Shown here: one piece after another, positions 1-5,605 of the stretch
How the letters are laid out: each line of letters opens with the position of its first letter
Position numbering within the stretch: the first letter of the stretch is position 1
Assembly: GCA_024224995.1 (NCBI GenBank)
Contig: JAAENB010000642.1
Coordinates: 1 to 9,893, forward strand
Source of the DNA: a bacterium
GTDB taxonomy: Bacteria; Spirochaetota; UBA4802; UBA5550
Length of the DNA: 9,893 nucleotides
Direction of reading: 5' to 3'
Made by a program: the position numbers and the translations under genes
Notes under the pieces: model-generated
The model's database searches: none
What the model saw: the letters and a program-made list of their open reading frames with translations, nothing else
What the model was told of the DNA's origin: nothing

Positions 1-990
1 AATTACTCCATTCATATATAAAAAATTCTGCACTTTGTCATCATATTTGAAATCAATTTTATCATCAGTTCTAAACAATTCCAAAACCAGTTTTTTATAT
101 GGTTCCTGTTCGGCTTTACTAATTATATTCAAAATATTGTTGTTTGGAAGAATAGAGGTTGCAGCAGCATAAACTTCTTCAAAGATATCAATTGTTATAG
201 GTTTATCTTTTTCAATAATAATTCCCTTACAACCTTCTGTGAGAAGTTCGCCAAACCAGCATGTTAAACCGGGCTGACCTGCGGTTTCATAATAGAGCCT
301 GTCAATAACCTCCTGTTCAACTTTTTGCCCGCTTTCCCGTTCATGCCATTTGAACATTTCATCAACTTCATTATACGTAAGATTAGGAATATTAACACTT
401 CTCTGAATGTTAAAGGGAGAGCCTTTTACATTCTCGACACCGAGAACGCTTCTAACACCCATGAGGGCAACAGCGTGTAAGAGATATTTCTTTTCTTCAT
501 TTGATTTACCCGGTTTATTCTTTCTGAACATATAAATATTTCTGAAAACGCCAACGATGGTGCTTATGGCATCCTCAGTCAGGGCATCGAACTCGTCAAG
601 GATCAGGACCAGGGGCTTATCCTGAATATCTTTTTTAAAGATGCTATCAAATTTTTTAGGGGAATTTGTTTTGATAATTTTTTTATTTAGTTCTTCAAGA
701 ATCATTTCCCCTATGTCTGTCAATATCTTATCTACATCGTCTTCAGTTTTCAATCTTTCAAGGTTTAGCTTGACAACATCGAATCTCTCATCATCCTCTA
801 ACCGGTAAAGAACCTCGTTCATCACCCAGGACTTTCCTGTTTGCCGGGGAGCCCAGACAGTTATATAATGACCACCTTTTTCCGGATTATCTCCAACCAA
901 TTGCTTATACGCCCTATCAATCAGCTCCTGTCGTGGTGCATAATAATGTAATTCAGTATCTACAGGACCATATGATGAAAATTTTCGCAT
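1..990 (-). CDS. AAA-type / STAND-like ATP-binding protein, partial (3' end beyond window)
   Basis: The first 330 codons are visible and run off the left edge without a stop. A P-loop (APRQTGKS, residues 47-54) follows the N-terminal 'HYYAPRQELIDRAYKQL' segment (15-31). A Walker B strand ending in DEFD is at about 127-135. A 'GSPFNI' motif lies at 190-195, and 'TAGQPGLT' at 236-243 resembles the GGQPYL turn of AAA_35/archaeal-ATPase-like proteins. It is therefore a cytoplasmic P-loop NTPase. Members of this broad group act as signalling or scaffold ATPases, and no substrate can be named. There is no signal peptide or membrane segment. The ATG at 990 follows a G-rich GGGGGAAGGA (1000-991). An in-frame GTG at 1008 is a possible alternative, with a stop codon just upstream of it. 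The gene is divergent from the lipoprotein array, so a functional link is possible but unproven. Confidence 0.85.
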   Translation of the reverse strand, partial: MRKFSSYGPVDTELHYYAPRQELIDRAYKQLVGDNPEKGGHYITVWAPRQTGKSWVMNEVLYRLEDDERFDVVKLNLERLKTEDDVDKILTDIGEMILEELNKKIIKTNSPKKFDSIFKKDIQDKPLVLILDEFDALTEDAISTIVGVFRNIYMFRKNKPGKSNEEKKYLLHAVALMGVRSVLGVENVKGSPFNIQRSVNIPNLTYNEVDEMFKWHERESGQKVEQEVIDRLYYETAGQPGLTCWFGELLTEGCKGIIIEKDKPITIDIFEEVYAAATSILPNNNILNIISKAEQEPYKKLVLELFRTDDKIDFKYDDKVQNFLYMNGVI

Positions 991-1148
991 TCCTTCCCCC
1001 GGATTCACATCTCAATCGGTAATCAAAATATAAGTACTTTTAGCGTTTACGGAGTTTTTTGTCAATAAGAATAACCTGGGTGAAGGTAATCGGTAAAAAA
1101 ACATAAATCTCCTTAATTAAACTTATATTTTTCCCCCTCCCCCCTTCG
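991..1148. other. Divergent intergenic regulatory region
   Basis: This AT-rich spacer separates the divergent ATPase and lipoprotein genes. It contains a direct repeat AATCGGTAA at 1014-1022 and 1088-1096, the 8-bp palindromes AAGTACTT (1032-1039) and TTAATTAA (1113-1120), and an interrupted C-run at 1133-1144 just upstream of the sigma-54 promoter. Sigma-54 promoters need an activator bound upstream, and this spacer is the natural place for its site. No clear long inverted repeat that would mark one is visible. No gene is seen here. Confidence 0.5.
1037..1065 (-). promoter_or_regulatory. Candidate sigma-70 promoter for the ATPase gene
   Basis: Read on the minus strand there is a perfect -35 TTGACA (1065-1060), a 17-nt spacer and a -10-like TAAAAG (1042-1037, four of six consensus bases). 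Transcription would start near 1030 and give a leader of about 40 nt before the ATG at 990. The perfect -35 and ideal spacing favour it. The weak -10 keeps confidence moderate. Confidence 0.4.
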
Positions 1149-1165
1149 TTGGCACGAATCTTGCA
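1149..1165 (+). promoter_or_regulatory. Sigma-54 (RpoN) promoter of the lipoprotein array
   Basis: TTGGCACGAATCTTGCA fits the sigma-54 consensus YTGGCACGRNNNTTGCW at every defined position. The -24 GG is at 1151-1152 and the -12 GC at 1163-1164. The predicted start of transcription is near 1176. That is 29 nt before the ATG at 1205 and leaves room for the ribosome binding site at 1191-1197. Expression would therefore depend on RpoN and an AAA+ enhancer-binding protein, which is not in this window. Confidence 0.85.
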
Positions 1166-1190
1166 TACTATATTACTATGAAACAACACA

Positions 1191-1197
1191 GAAGGAG
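1191..1197 (+). promoter_or_regulatory. Ribosome binding site that fixes the gene 1 start
   Basis: GAAGGAG lies 7 nt upstream of the ATG at 1205. The in-frame ATG at 1178 has no Shine-Dalgarno sequence, almost coincides with the predicted sigma-54 transcription start, and would add nine mostly polar or basic residues ahead of the lipoprotein signal peptide. The start at 1205 is therefore preferred. Confidence 0.8.
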
Positions 1198-1204
1198 ACT
1201 TTAT

Positions 1205-2527
1205 ATGAAACGTTTACTAATTTTCTTGGCTTTATTAATTACTTTTTCCGGCTGCGGCAGCGGCTTTGAAGGTGACGGCGGTAACAATCCGCCCGTTGAC
1301 AATCCCGCTCCCTGGCAGGGAACTCTCCAGTTCGGAACAACAGCGGATGATTATGCCGTATCAAGCGCTGTAGACAGCTCCGGGAATATTTATATTGCCG
1401 GGAATACTACCGGTGCTTTTGAAGGATATAGCAGCCTGGGAAGTGATGATATCTTCCTGGCGAAGTTTGACTCTTCAGGAAAGAAACTATGGATAAAACA
1501 ATACGGCAGCAGCGGCAGCGATTATTCTCGCAATGTTCTAACCGACAGTTCGGGCAATGTTTATGTTACTGTCTATAGCAACGGTAGTTTTAACGGGTAT
1601 TCAAACACAGGCGATTATGATATTTTCCTGGTGAAATATAATTCCCAGGGAGAAGAATTGTGGACCAGCCATATTGACTCAAGCACGAATGATTCTCCTC
1701 AAGAAGCGGCAATTGACAGCGAAGGGAATATTTATGTTACCGGTTATACTGATGGGGATATGGATGGTGCAGACGGCAGCCAAACTCATTCGGGCGCATA
1801 TGACCTCTTCCTGGTAAAATTTAATTCTTCCGGCGATGTTGCCTGGATTCGACAAAAAGGTACTTCTGACAGTGAACAAGCTCTTAGAATAACAATCGAC
1901 AAAGCGGGCAGCATTTATGTTACCGGGTTAACCAATGGTGACCTGGCCGGTCCCGGTTCAAACCTTGGCTATTGGGATGCATTCTATATTCGGTATAACG
2001 AATTAGGCACTGCCGATACTCCGGTTCAATTTGGCACTAATTCAAGTGAAGATACCTATGGCATTGCTGTAGATAGTTCCGGTAATATCTATATCATCGG
2101 CGATACCCTCGGTGTCTTTTCCGGAAATACGAGCTACGGCGACAGGGATGTGTTCCTGACTAAATATGACTCCGGGAATTCTTTCTGCTGGATCAAACAG
2201 ATCGGTACGGCTGCTTATGATCATTCCACAAGCATTGCTATTGACAGCTCGGATAATATTTATTTTACCGGGCTCCTCACTGATACCATGATGACGGCAT
2301 ATGATTTCTTTATACTGTCGTATGATTCCAACGGTGAACTCCGGTGGGGCTGGGACCTGGGTACGCCATATAATGATGTGGGTAATGATGTTATCGTTGA
2401 TAGTAATAATAATATTTACCTCTCCGGGTACACACAATCGGGCATTGACGGAAACTCAAACGCCGCCGGTGACAATACTGCTGACGGATTTATGATGAAA
2501 TTTAATTCTTCCGGAGCGATCCAGTAG
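1205..2527 (+). CDS. SBBP-repeat seven-bladed beta-propeller lipoprotein, type A (gene 1 of array)
   Basis: A 440-residue lipoprotein. Residues 1-16 form a signal peptide (MKR plus a hydrophobic stretch) ending in lipobox FSGC, with Cys17 as the lipidated residue. The +2 Gly fits export to the outer membrane. A short acidic, Pro/Asn linker follows, then the strand PWQGTLQFGT (about 36-45). Seven repeats follow at about 54-110, 111-167, 168-228, 229-286, 287-343, 344-395 and 396-440. Each has the core D.SGNIYVTG.T..G..G...G..D.FL.K..SSG...W..Q.G. Repeat 4 replaces the Trp strand with 'YWDAFYIRYNELG', repeat 5 has 'SFCWIKQ', and repeat 6 is short (52 residues). The last repeat ends at 'SSGAIQ', so the N-terminal strand probably completes blade 7. 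Only the SBBP fold family is recognised; ligand and activity are unknown. It is the first gene after the sigma-54 promoter. Confidence 0.88.
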   Translation: MKRLLIFLALLITFSGCGSGFEGDGGNNPPVDNPAPWQGTLQFGTTADDYAVSSAVDSSGNIYIAGNTTGAFEGYSSLGSDDIFLAKFDSSGKKLWIKQYGSSGSDYSRNVLTDSSGNVYVTVYSNGSFNGYSNTGDYDIFLVKYNSQGEELWTSHIDSSTNDSPQEAAIDSEGNIYVTGYTDGDMDGADGSQTHSGAYDLFLVKFNSSGDVAWIRQKGTSDSEQALRITIDKAGSIYVTGLTNGDLAGPGSNLGYWDAFYIRYNELGTADTPVQFGTNSSEDTYGIAVDSSGNIYIIGDTLGVFSGNTSYGDRDVFLTKYDSGNSFCWIKQIGTAAYDHSTSIAIDSSDNIYFTGLLTDTMMTAYDFFILSYDSNGELRWGWDLGTPYNDVGNDVIVDSNNNIYLSGYTQSGIDGNSNAAGDNTADGFMMKFNSSGAIQ

Positions 2528-2561
2528 ATGCCGATTCAATAAATAAAAACGGAGTTTTATA

Positions 2562-3914
2562 ATGAAAATAATTAATAGTAAAAACCTTTTTTACGGAAGT
2601 GTTATGATCCTGTTTATGGCCCTCACCGGCTGCGGCAGCGGCTTCGAAGACGGAGACAACACTCCCCCCGGAGATGACACAAGCCCCTGGCAGGGAACCG
2701 TGCTTTTTGGTACTGCCGAACATGATAGAGCATACGGTATAACTCTTGATAGCTCGGGAAATATTTTTATCACCGGAGAATCAGAAGGGAACCTGGACGG
2801 GAAAACAAACGCCGGCAAGTCCGATATCTTCCTGGCGAAGTTCAAACCTTCCGGGGAAAAAGAATGGGTGCAGCTAATGGGTTCGGACCAGGACGAACAG
2901 GCAAATGCCATAGCTGTTGATCGTAACGGGAACAGTTATATTACGGGCAAGAGTTATGGGGACATCTGGGACTATACTCTGGCGGGAGATATGGGATCGG
3001 ATTATGACTATTTACTGGTAAAATGCAATTCATCGGGCGAAAAAATATGGAGCCATCACCTGGGTTCCGCATCGGGAAATTATGGGAATGATATTATCGT
3101 TGATGCAGATAATATTATTCATGTTTCCGGGTCCACCTGGGGAGGTCTGGACGGTGATCCCGGGTACGGTATGTGGGATGCCTTTTTGTTAAAATATGAC
3201 GCCGGAGGCGGTCTTAACAGTACAACTTTTTCCGGCGGGTCATTAAGAGATTGCGGCAATGGCATGGCAATGGACAGTATGGGGAATATCTTCTTGGCAG
3301 GACACGGAAGAAGCGACATGGACGGAACAAGCGCAGGCGAGCATGATTTATTTTTAACAAAGTATAACTATTCCAAAAGCCCTGTTACTGTCTGGGTCCG
3401 GCAGACCGGTTCATTTATGGATGAATACGGCTATGATGCTGCCGTTGACAATGATGACAATATTTATGTTACCGGGTATACCAACAGCACCATGGACGGT
3501 ACAACTTTTATTTTCCTGGTTAAGTATTCTTCTTCAGGCGAAAAACTCTGGACCCGGATTATCGGCTCCGGACAGAATGACGTGGGCAGAGGCGTGGTTG
3601 TGGACAGTGATAATAATGTTTATGTTACGGGGTATACTGAGGGAGACCTGGACGGAAACATAAACTCCGGCGGGAATGATGTTATTCTTATGAAGTATTC
3701 CTCTTCCGGAGTGAATCTGTGGACGAAACAGCTTGGGACTCCCTATAGTGATGTGGCCTATGGAATTGCGATTGATAAAAAAGAAAATAGCGATGATGAT
3801 ATTTTTATTACCGGGCGCTCCGCAGGAAACCTGGACGGGAAGACCAACGCTAACGAGGGCGTTTCCTTTGATATTTTTATAATGAAATTTAATACCTCCG
3901 GAGAGATCCAATAA
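2562..3914 (+). CDS. SBBP-repeat seven-bladed beta-propeller lipoprotein, type B (gene 2 of array)
   Basis: A 450-residue paralogue of gene 1, 34 nt downstream and presumably co-transcribed with it. GGAG at 2551-2554 serves the ATG. The signal peptide ends in lipobox LTGC with Cys24, followed by the shared GSGFED anchor, a Pro/Asp linker and the closing strand PWQGTVLFGT. Seven repeats lie at about 60-116, 117-177, 178-234, 235-292, 293-344, 345-401 and 402-450. Type B signatures are 'FKPSGEKEW' in blade 1, 'WSHHLG' in blade 2, 'MWDAFLLKY' in blade 3, a short blade 5 and a 'KKENSDDD' insertion in blade 7. The protein is rich in Asp, Gly, Ser and Asn. It is likely anchored to the outer membrane; its partner is unknown. 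The gene ends CAATAA, where its close relatives end in an overlapping CAATGA. Confidence 0.88.
   Translation: MKIINSKNLFYGSVMILFMALTGCGSGFEDGDNTPPGDDTSPWQGTVLFGTAEHDRAYGITLDSSGNIFITGESEGNLDGKTNAGKSDIFLAKFKPSGEKEWVQLMGSDQDEQANAIAVDRNGNSYITGKSYGDIWDYTLAGDMGSDYDYLLVKCNSSGEKIWSHHLGSASGNYGNDIIVDADNIIHVSGSTWGGLDGDPGYGMWDAFLLKYDAGGGLNSTTFSGGSLRDCGNGMAMDSMGNIFLAGHGRSDMDGTSAGEHDLFLTKYNYSKSPVTVWVRQTGSFMDEYGYDAAVDNDDNIYVTGYTNSTMDGTTFIFLVKYSSSGEKLWTRIIGSGQNDVGRGVVVDSDNNVYVTGYTEGDLDGNINSGGNDVILMKYSSSGVNLWTKQLGTPYSDVAYGIAIDKKENSDDDIFITGRSAGNLDGKTNANEGVSFDIFIMKFNTSGEIQ
3870..3907 (+). repeat. 38-nt identical 3'-end segment shared by the type B genes
   Basis: The stretch beginning GATATTTTTATAATGAAA and ending CCGGAGAGAT occurs unchanged at 3870-3907 (gene 2), 6893-6930 (gene 4) and 8251-8288 (gene 5). 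It encodes the last strand and SGEI of blade 7 and contains the SD used by the next gene at the latter two sites. Dual coding and SD use, or gene conversion, could keep it constant. Confidence 0.8.
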
Positions 3915-3920
3915 ATCTCC

Positions 3921-3950
3921 CGTAGGGGCGAGGCATGCCTCGCCCCTACG
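3921..3950. repeat. Perfect 30-bp palindrome, REP-like element
   Basis: CGTAGGGGCGAGGCA is followed directly by its exact reverse complement, giving a 15-bp perfect stem with no loop beyond the centre. It begins 6 nt after the gene 2 stop. GTAGGGGCGA...TCGCCCCTAC palindromes occur as dispersed intergenic repeats in many environmental bacterial genomes, as I recall, so a REP-type mobile palindrome is likely. In RNA it would form a very stable hairpin that could protect the gene 2 3' end or help end transcription. No clean U-run follows at once. Confidence 0.75.
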
Positions 3951-4089
3951 CAAAATTATCAACATTTTTTAATATTTTTCATTTTTTTTGCCCCTTTTGG
4001 GAGAAAAACCAGACTCTATATACAGCAGGCCGCACAGCAGGCTTCGACTATTTCCTAATAAAAACCTATTTACAACAAGGCGCTTTATA

Positions 4090-4118
4090 TTGAAAAAAAC
4101 CAACGCAAACAATATTTT
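4090..4118 (+). promoter_or_regulatory. Weak sigma-70-like promoter candidate for gene 3
   Basis: TTGAAA (4090-4095) is followed after 17 nt by TATTTT (4113-4118), matching five and four of six consensus bases. It would produce a leader of about 95 nt that contains the hairpin at 4169-4193. In such AT-rich sequence this match could be chance. Confidence 0.2.
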
Positions 4119-4168
4119 TTCATTGACTACACAGCACCTTCTTTCATCTTTGACGCACACCCCTACAA

Positions 4169-4193
4169 AAAGCCCTTTCGGGCTTTATTTTTA
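4169..4193 (+). terminator. Intrinsic terminator-like hairpin in the leader of gene 3
   Basis: AAAGCCC-TTTC-GGGCTTT forms a perfect 7-bp stem with a 4-nt loop and is followed by ATTTTTA. The flanking A-run (4167-4171) means the other strand also ends in a T-run, so it could act in both directions. It ends about 13 nt before the SD of gene 3. It may therefore stop read-through from genes 1-2 or act as an attenuator in front of genes 3-7. Confidence 0.65.
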
Positions 4194-4205
4194 TAAATCC
4201 ACTCC

Positions 4206-4210
4206 GGAGG
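4206..4210 (+). promoter_or_regulatory. Ribosome binding site that fixes the gene 3 start
   Basis: GGAGG lies 8 nt upstream of the ATG at 4219 and inside CTCCGGAG (4202-4209), which is self-complementary. The frame stays open back to an ATG at 3988. The SD, the position after the terminator hairpin and the signal peptide beginning at 4219 all favour 4219. Confidence 0.8.
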
Positions 4211-4218
4211 ATCTGTTT

Positions 4219-5562
4219 ATGAAACACTTTTTCAATTCTGTCCACTTTTTTCTTATGATATTTTTTCTTGCAATGTTACCGTTTGTTACTGCTTGCGGCA
4301 GCGGTTTCGAGGATGATGGTACGGGTACCGCTCCCTGGCAGGGAACGCTCCAATTTGGTACAACAGCGGAAGATAAAGCAATCTCAAGCGCTCTGGACAA
4401 TTCAGGGAATATTTATATTGCCGGAAATACTCTGGGAGCTTTTGAAGGATATACCAGCCAGGGCAATATTGATACGTTCCTGGCGAAATTCGATTCTTCA
4501 GGAAAGAAGCTGTGGATAAAACAGTTCGGAAGCAGTGGTAATGACTATACTCAAAAGCTTCTACTTGATGCTTCGGGTAATATCTATGTAGTCGTCTTTA
4601 GTGATGGTGATTTTAACGGATATTCAAACCTGGGTGATTTTGATAGTTTCCTGGTAAAATATAACTCTTCAGGTGAAGAAATATGGACCAGCCATATTGG
4701 CACCGATGCCTTTGACAGACCGAATGACGCCGCAATTGACAGTAAAGAAAATATCTATGTTACCGGTCATACCCAGGGCGACCTTGATGGTACCGGCAGC
4801 GGCACGTATTTGGGCGATAATGACACGTTCCTGGTAAAATATAATCCCTCGGGTTCCATAGAATGGATTCGACAAAAAGGTACTACAGGCAGTGATGAAG
4901 CGTATGGTATCGCAATAGACAAAACGGACTCCATCTATATTGCCGGGTGTACCAACGGAGACCTGGCCGGTGCCGGTTCACACCAGGGCAGTTGGGATAT
5001 GTTCTATATTAAATACAATGAATTAGGTTCTGCCGGTACTCCTGTTCAATACGGTACAACTGCATCTGAAGAAGTTTATAGAATTGCTGTTGATAGTTCC
5101 GGAAATATCTATCTCTCAGGCGATACAAAGGGAGCCTTACCCGGCAACACCCATTACGGCAGCCGGGATATTTTTCTTATTAAATTTGACTCAGGGGATT
5201 CTTTCTGCTGGGTCAAACAAACCGGTTCCGATGATGATGACAGGGTCTGGGACATTGACATTGACAGCTCAGGCAATCTTTATTTAACCGGGTTTATGCA
5301 TAGCAATACCACAGACACTCCAAATATACCCGGCAATTTCTATATAGTATCATATAACTCCAGCGGTGATATCCGGTGGAATTGGGAACAGGGTACGGCG
5401 TATAGTGATGTTGGTATTGATGTTATGGTTGACAGCAATGACAATGTTTACCTCACCGGGTACACCTGCGGAGGCATTGACGGAAACTCTAACGCCGACA
5501 CCGGCAATTCTACTTATGACGCGTTCATGATGAAATTCGACTCTTCCGGCGAGCTCCTGTAA
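4219..5562 (+). CDS. SBBP-repeat seven-bladed beta-propeller lipoprotein, type A (gene 3 of array)
   Basis: A 447-residue lipoprotein, the closest relative in the window of gene 1. The signal peptide is unusually Phe-rich (residues 1-25), ends in VTAC with Cys26, and is followed by GSGFEDD and PWQGTLQFGT. Seven repeats lie at about 57-113, 114-170, 171-230, 231-288, 289-345, 346-401 and 402-447. It shares the type A marks of gene 1: 'GAFEGY' in blade 1, 'WTSHIG' in blade 2, 'WDMFYIKYNELG' without the usual Trp strand in blade 4, 'SFCWVKQ' in blade 5, and a blade 6 lacking the N.G..D loop. It opens the second A-B pair and is separated from gene 2 by the palindrome and hairpin. It probably acts at the outer membrane; its molecular role is unknown. 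Confidence 0.87.
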   Translation: MKHFFNSVHFFLMIFFLAMLPFVTACGSGFEDDGTGTAPWQGTLQFGTTAEDKAISSALDNSGNIYIAGNTLGAFEGYTSQGNIDTFLAKFDSSGKKLWIKQFGSSGNDYTQKLLLDASGNIYVVVFSDGDFNGYSNLGDFDSFLVKYNSSGEEIWTSHIGTDAFDRPNDAAIDSKENIYVTGHTQGDLDGTGSGTYLGDNDTFLVKYNPSGSIEWIRQKGTTGSDEAYGIAIDKTDSIYIAGCTNGDLAGAGSHQGSWDMFYIKYNELGSAGTPVQYGTTASEEVYRIAVDSSGNIYLSGDTKGALPGNTHYGSRDIFLIKFDSGDSFCWVKQTGSDDDDRVWDIDIDSSGNLYLTGFMHSNTTDTPNIPGNFYIVSYNSSGDIRWNWEQGTAYSDVGIDVMVDSNDNVYLTGYTCGGIDGNSNADTGNSTYDAFMMKFDSSGELL

Positions 5563-5605
5563 AGAGCCGCTTCAATTTATAAAATTTATAAAAAGGAACT
5601 TTATA

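Larger units (their letters stand above)
3915..4218. other. 304-nt intergenic region between the two A-B pairs
   Basis: This is the only long gap inside the array. From left to right it holds a perfect 30-bp palindrome (3921-3950), a T-rich tract (about 3956-3990), a direct repeat CAGCAGG...CAGCAGG near 4024-4043, a weak sigma-70-like element (4090-4118), a terminator-like hairpin (4169-4193) and the gene 3 ribosome binding site. An open frame from 3988 runs into gene 3, but its translation resembles no protein I recognise. No sigma-54 consensus like that at 1149 is present. Confidence 0.6.

Noticed and set aside
1..990. ATPase as part of a defence or secretion system together with the lipoproteins
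   Set aside because: No nuclease, pore, secretin or other system component is visible. Divergent orientation alone is too weak to support a link.
1178..1204. Start of gene 1 at the ATG at 1178
   Set aside because: It sits at the predicted sigma-54 transcription start and has no SD. The ATG at 1205 has GAAGGAG and begins a normal signal peptide.
2031..2047. Second sigma-54 promoter at TTTGGCACTAATTC in gene 1, and a similar TTGGCACC near 4697
   Set aside because: Neither has the TTGC element at the required spacing, and both lie inside coding sequence.
2042..2437. Minus-strand open frames opposite the propeller genes, the longest coding ones of about 100-143 residues
   Set aside because: They recur antisense to the same blade-coding pattern (for example the repeated 'NINIIITV' words). 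They are mirror images of the conserved plus-strand repeats, with no SD or homology.
3445..3480. EF-hand or dockerin-type calcium loop in 'DNDDNIYVTGYT'
   Set aside because: The central Gly and the acidic residue at position 12 are missing. The segment is the beta-strand core of the repeat. Calcium binding by the Asp-rich loops is not excluded.
3988..4218. N-terminal extension of gene 3 by 77 codons from an ATG at 3988
   Set aside because: The extension has no SD and reads through a terminator-like hairpin. It would also bury the lipoprotein signal peptide that begins at 4219 behind a good SD.
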